A stretch of 6,545 nucleotides of DNA from UBA6022 sp036382575 (lineage in GTDB: Bacteria; Patescibacteriota; Saccharimonadia; Saccharimonadales; Saccharimonadaceae). Positions within the stretch are counted from its first letter, which is position 1; every line of letters begins with the position of its first letter. The stretch is from contig DASVHL010000066.1 in NCBI GenBank assembly GCA_036382575.1, positions 1 to 6,545 of the forward strand, in the 5' to 3' direction. Shown piece after piece: positions 1-4,966 of the stretch. A program made the position numbers and the translations under genes. The notes under the pieces are model-generated. The model did not search any database and was not told where the DNA came from. It saw nothing but the letters and a program-made list of their open reading frames with translations.

Positions 1-11
1 AAATTTGCTTC

Positions 12-29
12 CATAGATGTGTATCTATG
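12..29. repeat. Perfect 7-bp inverted repeat, GTGT loop
   Basis: CATAGAT (12-18) and ATCTATG (23-29) are perfect reverse complements around GTGT. No T-run follows on either strand, so it is not a typical intrinsic terminator. It lies about 50 bp upstream of the HNH gene's -10 box. It may be the tail of an upstream gene's 3' end or a protein-binding site; the sequence does not decide. The rest of 1-77 holds nothing recognisable. Confidence 0.4.
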
Positions 30-77
30 CTGACGAGCTGAAAACAGCGAAAAGCATTCAAATAAAATTCAGCACGC

Positions 78-83
78 TATACT
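78..83 (+). promoter_or_regulatory. -10 box for HNH gene, possibly leaderless
   Basis: TATACT matches the sigma70-type -10 at five of six positions. It ends exactly 6 nt before the ATG at 90, so a start 7 nt downstream of the hexamer would fall on the A of the start codon. No convincing Shine-Dalgarno sequence precedes the ATG (the spacer is GGGTGT). The -35 is weak: TTCAAA at 57-62 sits only 15 nt upstream. Confidence 0.45.
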
Positions 84-89
84 GGGTGT

Positions 90-785
90 ATGGCATCTGC
101 ATATAAAGTTCGACGAACGATTGTTGTTGTTATGGCTGTGATGGGGATGGTAACGATTCTTTTGATGCATCCTGATCTGCAGCAGCCGATAATTCAAACA
201 CCGCCGCCAAACACTGTCGCCAGTGGTAGTGCGGCCGATAGTCTCGCTCAACTGCCAGTTAAAGGAAGGGCACCAAAGACCGGCTATGAACGGACACAAT
301 TTGGTGACGGATGGACGGAGCTAAATGGTTGTGATACGCGTAATCGTATTCTGAATCGCGATCTCACCGAGGTTGCTGTAAACGAAAAATGCCAAGTAGT
401 GAGAGGGGTGTTGCACGATCCTTACACGGACAAAGCCATTGCCTTTAGCCGTGGTGAAACAACTAGTCAGTCGGTTCAAATTGACCATGTTGTTGCACTT
501 AGTAATGCTTGGCAAACAGGTGCGCAGCAACTAACACCAGATCAGCGCAAACAACTGGCAAATGACCCATTGGAATTGCTCGCGGTTGATGGTGATGCAA
601 ACCAGCAGAAATCAGATGGTGATGCGGCCACCTGGTTACCACCGAATAAAGCTTTTCGGTGTCAGTACGTCGCAAGGCAGATAGCCGTAAAAGCTAAGTA
701 TAAGTTGTGGGTAACGACAGCTGAGAAGGATGCGATAACACGAGTCCTTGTTAGCTGCCCTGGACAAAAGTTACCAACATCATAG
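90..785 (+). CDS. Secreted or membrane-anchored HNH nuclease (DUF1524/GmrSD C-terminal family)
   Basis: 231 aa. The N-terminus carries Arg8-Arg9 followed by a hydrophobic segment (about 10-26), which fits a signal anchor or signal peptide. A Pro/Gln/Ser/Ala-rich linker (about 28-58) leads to the nuclease domain. That domain has the usual order of motifs for secreted DUF1524 proteins: CDTRNRIL (81-88), DPYT (110-113), the HNH core IDHVVAL (131-137, His133 the likely general base), NDP at 158-160, NQQK (171-174) and WLPPN (182-186). Cys81/Cys101 and Cys191/Cys223 could form two disulfides, as expected for an extracytoplasmic protein. The family is known for metal-dependent DNA cleavage and is common as a secreted form in Actinobacteria; action outside the membrane is inferred. 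The start at 90 is chosen because it gives a proper positively charged N-region. The later in-frame ATG codons would cut into the membrane segment. The downstream gam-like gene has its own promoter. Confidence 0.85.
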   Translation: MASAYKVRRTIVVVMAVMGMVTILLMHPDLQQPIIQTPPPNTVASGSAADSLAQLPVKGRAPKTGYERTQFGDGWTELNGCDTRNRILNRDLTEVAVNEKCQVVRGVLHDPYTDKAIAFSRGETTSQSVQIDHVVALSNAWQTGAQQLTPDQRKQLANDPLELLAVDGDANQQKSDGDAATWLPPNKAFRCQYVARQIAVKAKYKLWVTTAEKDAITRVLVSCPGQKLPTS

Positions 786-795
786 CTGTAGTACC

Positions 796-824
796 TTGTC
801 AAAAATCCATCACAAGCCTATAGT
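796..824 (+). promoter_or_regulatory. Sigma70-type promoter of gam-like gene
   Basis: TTGTCA (796-801), a 17-nt spacer, then TATAGT (819-824). Both boxes match consensus at five of six positions. The predicted start is near 831, giving a leader of about 43 nt. It lies wholly between the HNH stop and the gam-like gene, so that gene can be expressed independently. Confidence 0.65.
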
Positions 825-861
825 TTGATCTAGCTAGAAATTTCTGGTGTACCTACTACCT

Positions 862-868
862 CAGGAGT
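862..868 (+). promoter_or_regulatory. Ribosome binding site that sets the gam-like start
   Basis: CAGGAG (862-867) places the AGGAG core 6 nt before ATG at 874. A longer reading from GTG at 847 would put this site inside the coding region and has no ribosome binding site of its own, so 874 is the better start. Confidence 0.75.
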
Positions 869-873
869 ATGTC

Positions 874-1443
874 ATGGCTGAAGAGCCAGTAGCGGCATTC
901 GATGGCAGTATCCCTACGAGTATGGAAGAGTGTCAAAAACTACTCAAGCGTTTCAATCAAATCTCAGAGGATGAGAACGATGCGCTTACAACTCAAAAGG
1001 CCAATATTGAGAGTATGGCGAAGCAGACTGCTAGGATTGTCGATCCCATCCTAAAGGAAAAGCAGGCGATTCTAGATGCTTTCAAGCAATACTTTGATGC
1101 AAATCGCAAGTCGATTTTGGCAAAGTATGGTCGGACGATCACGTTACCGGAAGGAGTTTTTAAGGTAAGGGTTATACCGAAATCTTTGGAAGTACCAAAG
1201 GACGTAAAGCTTGTTGTTGCGTGGCTATTGGCTAGGCCTAGGCTGAAGAGGAAGTATTTGCGTGTCAAATACGAACTGGACAAAGAGGCGCTGGCTGTAG
1301 CAGATGCACGACTGCTGCGCCGTATGAATCGTTCAATTTCTGAGTTTTGGGCCGGCAGGCACGAACGTGTGTCGCTCAAGCTGCGAGATGAGCAAGATCC
1401 CATAGGTATTTCAACGCGACGCTACCCAGGCGGCAAGCCCTGA
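874..1443 (+). CDS. Host-nuclease inhibitor Gam-like protein (Mu Gam / Ku-like DNA-end binder)
   Basis: 189 aa from the ATG served by AGGAG at 863-867. An N-terminal helical region (about 15-85) contains the Gam-type pattern of alternating charged residues and the ANRKSIL block (76-82). A beta region follows (TITLPEGVFKVRV, 88-100), then a helix-turn segment (KDVKLVVAWLL, 109-119) and a basic stretch (about 121-134, rich in Arg/Lys) ending in YELDKEALAV (133-142). This order and spacing is what I recognise as the phage Mu Gam family, which binds double-stranded DNA ends and blocks exonucleases, and which is homologous to Ku. The typical Gam Trp after the GEV-like strand is replaced by Val99. 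The C-terminal ~30 residues are basic and not recognised. Several AGG arginine codons cluster around 1020-1250, unlike nusA. No Mu-like transposase or other phage gene lies in the window, so it may be domesticated. It ends with tandem TGA-TAA stops. Confidence 0.75.
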   Translation: MAEEPVAAFDGSIPTSMEECQKLLKRFNQISEDENDALTTQKANIESMAKQTARIVDPILKEKQAILDAFKQYFDANRKSILAKYGRTITLPEGVFKVRVIPKSLEVPKDVKLVVAWLLARPRLKRKYLRVKYELDKEALAVADARLLRRMNRSISEFWAGRHERVSLKLRDEQDPIGISTRRYPGGKP

Positions 1444-1459
1444 TAACAATACTAGCTAT

Positions 1460-1485
1460 GCCCCGAGCAGAAAACTGCTCGGGGC
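1460..1485. terminator. Strong hairpin between convergent genes, probable bidirectional terminator
   Basis: GCCCCGAGCAG (1460-1470), loop AAAA, then CTGCTCGGGGC (1475-1485): an 11-bp perfect stem. It sits 17 nt after the gam-like stop and 11 nt beyond the stop of the convergent GT-like gene. The T-tract is poor (CTTATCATATT on plus, less on minus), so termination may be partial or helped by factors such as NusA. Its position between two convergent genes supports a shared terminator. Confidence 0.65.
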
Positions 1486-1495
1486 CTTATCATAT

Positions 1496-2581
1496 TCAAT
1501 ATCTAGACGAATAAAGCTCAGCCTGGAAATTCTGCGCAATATTTCTAAATGGAATAGTCTTTAGTAGTCGCCAGATATGTATAAAAAAGTCACCAATTGT
1601 CTTTACGTAAAATATAAAATACATGAACGGAACTGATACGGTCAGTTCTATTTTTTTAGACAGCTTAATGATGCTGTCTGACCATATGACCGCTATTAGC
1701 CATATTGTTACTACTATCCAGCTTAGTGTTAGTAATAAATTGCTTCGCAGGGTAGCGGCGGTCCACATCCAATAGCCAGCAATAAGAATAATAAGTGCAT
1801 ATGAAATAATTAAGCCAAAAAGCCGAGCTATTGGCCGGGGGGATGAAAGGGAGAGTGTGTTTTGTGAATAAGTGATGTCACTCGTATATAACCGCAGCTC
1901 ATTAGGTGCTGCTGCCTGCCTGGTTATGGTGATACGAGAAGCGCTCCGGAACGGCAAGAGACGAATAACTGTCAGCGCTTTATAAATAATATTTTTTGTC
2001 AGTCCAACAAATTGTGGTGTAAGAGTTTGTATAGACGATTCATTGTATAGGTTCTCTCTTAAGTAAAGATGGGTCAAGTGATCATTAACGCTGAACCGCG
2101 CCATAGCGTGTCGCAGAGTCTCTTGGGTAATTTGAACTGGTTGATCAAGTGTCATTACAAAATCGCTTGACGGTACTTTTTTAATCGCACGATGTATAAC
2201 CTCATGATGGGCGAGAGATGCGCTAGCGTTATATAGTGTGAGAGGTGTTTTAGAATGTGATTTTTGATACTCTTTTACGATTTGGCGCGTCGTATCTGTC
2301 GATTTATGATTAGCAACAACAATCCGGTAGTTAATATACCGACTGGTCAGAATGGCATCGAGGCACTGGACGATAGAGCTGACGCCATTATGTGTATAGA
2401 TGACTATTGTGATGAATGGTTGACGGGACTTCCGGAGCCTGTCGCTGGTGCGCTGCAGCTGTTTTCTACTTAGCGCTGAACGAAAATCATACCATGCTGC
2501 AATCAGTATGATCATGAGGGCGATAACAACGACCATCCCAATCAGAATTTCACAGATGGTGACGAATAATTTCTCGGTCAT
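1496..2581 (-). CDS. Membrane protein with degenerate GT2-like glycosyltransferase domain
   Basis: 361 aa. One N-terminal membrane segment (about 5-30) precedes a GT-A-like domain. Its first strand is FITIVIYTHNG (56-66), followed by the CLDAIL helix (73-78) and RIVVANHKSTDTT (86-98), which aligns with the GT2 pattern IVVxDxGSTDxT. Three further hydrophobic segments follow (about 252-275, 282-301 and 313-338), as in processive or membrane-bound GT2 enzymes. Key catalytic positions look altered: the first nucleotide-binding Asp is Asn91, the expected DxD is Asp146-Gln147-Pro148, and I find neither the ED acceptor motif nor QxxRW. The region between the GT-A half and the C-terminal membrane segments is short. 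This suggests a pseudo-glycosyltransferase or a very divergent enzyme. It is the last gene of a three-gene operon, and its ATG overlaps the sortase stop (ATGA), which implies translational coupling. A role in glycosylating or handling the neighbouring wall protein is only inferred. Confidence 0.65.
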   Translation of the reverse strand: MTEKLFVTICEILIGMVVVIALMIILIAAWYDFRSALSRKQLQRTSDRLRKSRQPFITIVIYTHNGVSSIVQCLDAILTSRYINYRIVVANHKSTDTTRQIVKEYQKSHSKTPLTLYNASASLAHHEVIHRAIKKVPSSDFVMTLDQPVQITQETLRHAMARFSVNDHLTHLYLRENLYNESSIQTLTPQFVGLTKNIIYKALTVIRLLPFRSASRITITRQAAAPNELRLYTSDITYSQNTLSLSSPRPIARLFGLIISYALIILIAGYWMWTAATLRSNLLLTLSWIVVTIWLIAVIWSDSIIKLSKKIELTVSVPFMYFIFYVKTIGDFFIHIWRLLKTIPFRNIAQNFQAELYSSRY

Positions 2582-3162
2582 ATTTTTTCAATCGATACTA
2601 ATTTAAAACTAAACAATGCGCGTAGTTCACTATAGGCACCGATGCAAGTTTGAAGGACAAGCTTTGGGGTGCCGTTGGTGTCGAAAACACTGGTGTCAGT
2701 GGGGAGTACTTCTTGGACAGATACGTATTGATAGTGAAACGCATAGCCTGTATCGGTGGTGACAATAGCTTCGGCACCCGGCTGGATCTGTGGCAGTGTT
2801 TCAAAAACGGTCGATTGGGCGTGGCCATATATTAACGACGTACCGTTACTGTTGTTAACCGGCATGCTGGCGTCGGCAAAGTACGCCTGAGTGGTATCTA
2901 CTGTCCAGTTACCATCGTCAGGATTGTAGCTGCCAACGGCGACCGGCAAGTCAATATTTAAACTAGGAACTGCGACACGTATTGGAATACCCTGTGTTGC
3001 AGCGATTTGCTTGATGATAACTGGTGGCTTTGCTACGGGTTGTGGGCTTGCCAGAACTGGTGTCGGAGCAATATTAATGACGTAGAACATCACTCCGACA
3101 GCGAGGTTAAGTATACCTATGAGGCTATAGAACCCGGCTTTTTGACCAGTTATATGTAGCAT
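2578..3162 (-). CDS. Sortase transpeptidase
   Basis: 194 aa. A membrane segment near the N-terminus (about 12-31) anchors it with the catalytic domain outside. The domain shows the sortase order: VPSLNIDLPV (65-74), IYGHAQSTVF (111-120) with catalytic His114, then LVLQTC (168-173) with nucleophile Cys173, and Arg181 in SELRALFSFKL as the third active-site residue. Length fits small class D/E-type housekeeping or pilus sortases. The Cys-to-Arg spacing of 8 residues is short, so the beta7-beta8 loop is compact and I do not assign a class. Sortases cleave an LPxTG-like motif at Thr and link the substrate to the cell wall. The probable substrate, with LPNTS, is encoded 14 nt upstream in the same operon. 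The gap before its ATG contains only a weak GAGA-type ribosome site, so expression may depend on coupling with the upstream gene. The stop overlaps the ATG of the GT-like gene by 4 nt. Confidence 0.88.
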   Translation of the reverse strand: MLHITGQKAGFYSLIGILNLAVGVMFYVINIAPTPVLASPQPVAKPPVIIKQIAATQGIPIRVAVPSLNIDLPVAVGSYNPDDGNWTVDTTQAYFADASMPVNNSNGTSLIYGHAQSTVFETLPQIQPGAEAIVTTDTGYAFHYQYVSVQEVLPTDTSVFDTNGTPKLVLQTCIGAYSELRALFSFKLVSIEKI

Positions 3163-3176
3163 GTCGATTCTCGAGA

Positions 3177-3710
3177 CTATGACTTCATGTCGGCGTAAGC
3201 GACAAATAAACGAGAACCAACGACGGCAGCGCCAAGAGCGATAATAAGGCCGGCGATAATACCTATGGTTGAATCTGCGCTGGTATTAGGTAGGACGGCA
3301 GGTGCAGCAACTGCAGGAGCGGGGACAGGAGTAACGGCACCTTTACCACCTTCGACTGGTGTTTCCGGTGGAGTTACAACAGGAGCTGCAGCGATAACAC
3401 ATGAATTATTCTTGATCGTTCCTTCGACCGTTGTGCCGTTGGTATTGCCGGCATTACCAGATGTGCTCGAACCGCCTGATGTATTAGTGACAGTAATGGC
3501 ACCACCAGATACGCTCACTTGTTCGTTGCCGTTATATACTTTTACTTGATTGTCATTATCGACAGTACATTTGAAGTTTTCGATTGAGGTACAGGTGTTC
3601 TCTGAATCTGGTCCTGTATTAGAGATATGACAGGTGAGCGCTGAGGCTGATGGCGTAGTGAAACCAACTGCTAGTGCGAATGCGGCTACTGTTAATAAAA
3701 GTTTTTTCAT
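3177..3710 (-). CDS. Secreted wall-anchored protein with LPNTS sorting signal
   Basis: 177 aa, of unknown specific function. The N-terminus is a textbook signal peptide: Lys2-Lys3, hydrophobic 4-17, and a Ser-Ala-Ser-Ala site with likely cleavage after Ala24. The mature part has four cysteines (27, 40, 48, 104) that could pair, and a Gly/Ser/Thr/Asn-rich stretch (about 76-94). A Pro/Ala/Val-rich stalk (about 107-139) could span the cell wall. The sorting signal LPNTS (140-144) is followed by a membrane helix (about 148-166) and a short tail with Arg167 but few other positive charges. The fifth motif residue is Ser rather than Gly, close to the LPNTA motif of class D sortases. The start is fixed by AAGGAGG (3717-3723 on minus) 6 nt upstream. 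It is the first gene of the operon and is followed directly by the sortase, which makes it the probable dedicated substrate. Confidence 0.85.
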   Translation of the reverse strand: MKKLLLTVAAFALAVGFTTPSASALTCHISNTGPDSENTCTSIENFKCTVDNDNQVKVYNGNEQVSVSGGAITVTNTSGGSSTSGNAGNTNGTTVEGTIKNNSCVIAAAPVVTPPETPVEGGKGAVTPVPAPAVAAPAVLPNTSADSTIGIIAGLIIALGAAVVGSRLFVAYADMKS

Positions 3711-3716
3711 ATGAAC

Positions 3717-3723
3717 CCTCCTT
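3717..3723 (-). promoter_or_regulatory. Consensus ribosome binding site of LPNTS protein
   Basis: On the minus strand AAGGAGG lies 6 nt upstream of ATG at 3710. It is the strongest ribosome binding site in the window and suggests that the surface protein is made in larger amounts than the sortase and GT-like protein behind it. Confidence 0.8.
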
Positions 3724-3774
3724 ATGCTTAGTTAAGATACTGTTAGCAAACGAGTGTTTGTATTAGGTACTTTA

Positions 3775-3803
3775 ATAATAGTCCCTGTTGTAATAATTGT
3801 AAA
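3775..3803 (-). promoter_or_regulatory. Promoter of the surface-protein/sortase operon
   Basis: On the minus strand TTTACA (3803-3798), a 17-nt spacer, then TATTAT (3780-3775). Both hexamers are one mismatch from consensus. The predicted start near 3768 gives a leader of about 57 nt, which contains a small CAAAC/GTTTG hairpin (3747-3760). No clear terminator for the upstream FKBP gene is seen in 3804-3864, so some readthrough is possible. Confidence 0.55.
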
Positions 3804-3864
3804 TAAATATACTTACGGTTAAGCAGGACTGAGAATAAGTTTTGAAGAGGATTAATAGAGGTAA

Positions 3865-4254
3865 TTAATCAATAGAAACAAGTTCAATATCAAATACCAA
3901 ATCGGAGTTTGGTGGAATGTTTGTGGCAGCACGTACGGAACCATAGGCCATGTCTGACGGGATGATCAAGCGGCGAGTACCGCCCACTTTCATGCCTGGA
4001 ACGCCCTTGGTCCAACCGGCAATAACTTGGTTAAGGCCGAATGTGACTGGTTTGCCAAAATCATGAGAACTTTGAAAGATTGTCCCATCTTTACATAGTG
4101 CACCGGTGTAGTGAGCAGTGATAGTGGCGTTTTCTGGGACAATGTCGCCAGTGCCTTCCATGGTGTCGATAATTTGTAATTCAGGAACATTGGCGGTGGG
4201 GACAAAATTAGCAAGCTTTGTACCTTCCAGTGGAGCAGATTGATCATTATTCAT
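3865..4254 (-). CDS. FKBP-type peptidyl-prolyl cis-trans isomerase
   Basis: 129 aa, with no signal peptide, so probably cytoplasmic. A ~25-residue N-terminal extension precedes a single complete FKBP domain: HYTG (48-51), GTIFQSS (57-63), VIAGW (77-81), GVPGMKVGGTRR (84-95), AYG (103-105), IPP (113-115) and LVFDIEL (119-125). Relative to human FKBP12, the pocket residues Tyr26, Phe36, Val55, Ile56, Trp59, Tyr82, Ile91 and Phe99 correspond to Tyr49, Phe60, Val77, Ile78, Trp81, Tyr104, Ile113 and Phe121. Asp37 is replaced by Gln61. The enzyme catalyses proline isomerisation in folding proteins; the Gln may lower activity or change inhibitor binding. The ATG is preceded closely by AGAGG (2 nt or less), too near for a normal ribosome site, and by a -10-like hexamer 6 nt upstream. 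It is divergent from the DNA glycosylase gene and has its own transcription unit. Confidence 0.92.
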   Translation of the reverse strand: MNNDQSAPLEGTKLANFVPTANVPELQIIDTMEGTGDIVPENATITAHYTGALCKDGTIFQSSHDFGKPVTFGLNQVIAGWTKGVPGMKVGGTRRLIIPSDMAYGSVRAATNIPPNSDLVFDIELVSID

Positions 4255-4260
4255 ACCTCT

Positions 4261-4266
4261 ATTTTA
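4261..4266 (-). promoter_or_regulatory. -10 box for FKBP gene, possibly leaderless
   Basis: TAAAAT on the minus strand ends 6 nt before the ATG at 4254, the same geometry as for the HNH gene. A weak -35 (TTCGTA, 4290-4285) lies 18 nt upstream. A competing promoter, TTGCAT-N17-TATTCT further upstream on minus, would give a normal leader but does not supply a well-spaced ribosome site. Confidence 0.4.
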
Positions 4267-4280
4267 CTATGAATGAGCGG

Positions 4281-4309
4281 TTTGTACGAATTGTGTCACG
4301 CGTTAGAAT
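4281..4309 (+). promoter_or_regulatory. Candidate promoter of DNA glycosylase gene
   Basis: TAGAAT (4304-4309) is a good -10. The -35 is weak: TTTGTA (4281-4286) at 17 nt, or TTGTAC (4282-4287) at 16 nt. The predicted start is near 4316, just ahead of the AGAAAGGA ribosome site (4316-4323). It shares the divergent region with the FKBP promoter. Confidence 0.4.
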
Positions 4310-4335
4310 AGGGCAAGAAAGGATTCGATGCAATC

Positions 4336-4920
4336 ATGAATGATATTTCGATATTACTAACCGATGCTGCGACTGCTGCAAAACGATTACTTGGGTGTCT
4401 GATCGAACGCGAGGCTGATGGTAGGCGTATGCTGTTTAGGATTGTTGAGACAGAGGCGTATGATCAGACTGACGCAGCCAGCCATAGTTACAATGGTCAG
4501 ACTCCGCGGACCGATGTTATGTTTGGTCCAGCAGGTCATTTGTATGTGTATTTTACGTATGGTATGCATTATTGCTGTAATGTGGTTGTTGGCGAAGAAG
4601 GCTACGGCGCAGCAGTCTTAATTCGCGCTATTGAGCCACTTGATGAATATCCTTTTATCATAGGGCATCGTTCAGGCAGGACAGGAGTAGAACTGACAAA
4701 TGGTCCTGCAAAGCTATGCCAGGCTTTGGCGATCGACAAAATGATGAATGGGCATGATCTGGCTGATTCTCCACTGCGGCTTATTATTAAGCCTCAGCTT
4801 GCTGACAATCAGGTAGTGACAACGCAGCGTATTGGTATTAGTAAGGCAAAGGATATTCCGTGGCGGTTTTATATCACTAACAGCCCCTATGTGTCGGTAA
4901 AGGCACTACCAATTAAATAA
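4336..4920 (+). CDS. mpg: DNA-3-methyladenine glycosylase (AAG/MPG family)
   Basis: 194 aa, a complete single-domain member of the AAG/MPG family, of usual bacterial length. It excises alkylated and deaminated purines to start base-excision repair. Visible family motifs are RIVETEAY (35-42), with Glu40 matching the catalytic Glu125 of human AAG and Tyr42 matching the intercalation-pocket Tyr127; AASH (47-50), with His50 in the place of His136; GQTPRTDVMF (54-63); HLYVYFTYGMHYCCNV (68-83), with the YGM block holding the intercalating Tyr; LIRAIEP (95-101); and TNGPAKLCQALAID (121-134). The start is supported by AGAAAGGA (4316-4323), though the spacing is long (12 nt). A three-codon reading frame starting at ATG 4328 sits between the two and overlaps the start as ATGA. 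The gene lies upstream of nusA in the same direction, but a terminator-like hairpin (4967-4990) separates them. Confidence 0.93.
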   Translation: MNDISILLTDAATAAKRLLGCLIEREADGRRMLFRIVETEAYDQTDAASHSYNGQTPRTDVMFGPAGHLYVYFTYGMHYCCNVVVGEEGYGAAVLIRAIEPLDEYPFIIGHRSGRTGVELTNGPAKLCQALAIDKMMNGHDLADSPLRLIIKPQLADNQVVTTQRIGISKAKDIPWRFYITNSPYVSVKALPIK

Positions 4921-4921
4921 C

Positions 4922-4950
4922 TTGCAGGCCATTCTGTCAGGTGGTATACT
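4922..4950 (+). promoter_or_regulatory. Strong extended -10 promoter of nusA
   Basis: TTGCAG (4922-4927), a 17-nt spacer, then TATACT (4945-4950), with the extended -10 element TG at 4942-4943. It is one of the best promoters in the window. The predicted start is near 4957, giving a leader of about 55 nt. No alternative promoter is visible between the leader hairpin and nusA. Confidence 0.7.
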
Positions 4951-4960
4951 ACATGTAGTA
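4947..4960. promoter_or_regulatory. 14-bp perfect palindrome over nusA -10 and start, candidate operator
   Basis: TACTACATGTAGTA is a perfect palindrome centred between 4953 and 4954. It overlaps the 3' half of the -10 and the predicted transcription start. Most of the left arm would not be in the RNA, so a DNA-binding protein is a better explanation than an RNA hairpin. The TACA/TGTA halves resemble those of BlaI/CopY-type operators, but these normally have two bases between the halves. Confidence 0.5.
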
Positions 4961-4966
4961 CATTAT

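Noticed and set aside
1..33. Possible C-terminal end of a gene entering from the left (open frame to TGA at 31-33)
   Set aside because: Only ten codons are visible, two other frames close nearby, and there is nothing to identify a protein.
847..873. Upstream GTG start for the gam-like gene
   Set aside because: It has no ribosome site of its own, and the AGGAG that clearly serves ATG 874 would lie within the extended coding region.
993..1403. 136-codon open frame on the minus strand opposite the gam-like gene
   Set aside because: The plus-strand frame has a promoter, ribosome site and family match. The minus frame has low-complexity Ser/Arg-rich content and no such signals.
874..1443. Gam-like gene as evidence of a Mu-like prophage
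   Set aside because: No transposase, head, tail or other phage gene is present, and the flanking genes are chromosomal in character.
3265..3549. 94-codon plus-strand frame opposite the LPNTS protein
   Set aside because: The Gly/Ala/Pro/Val repeats are complementary to the stalk of the real gene. There is no ribosome site or promoter.
4947..4960. Palindrome as a CopY/BlaI operator
   Set aside because: The TACA/TGTA halves are present, but the two-base centre of the known sites is missing and no such regulator is encoded in the window. It is kept only as an unnamed candidate operator.
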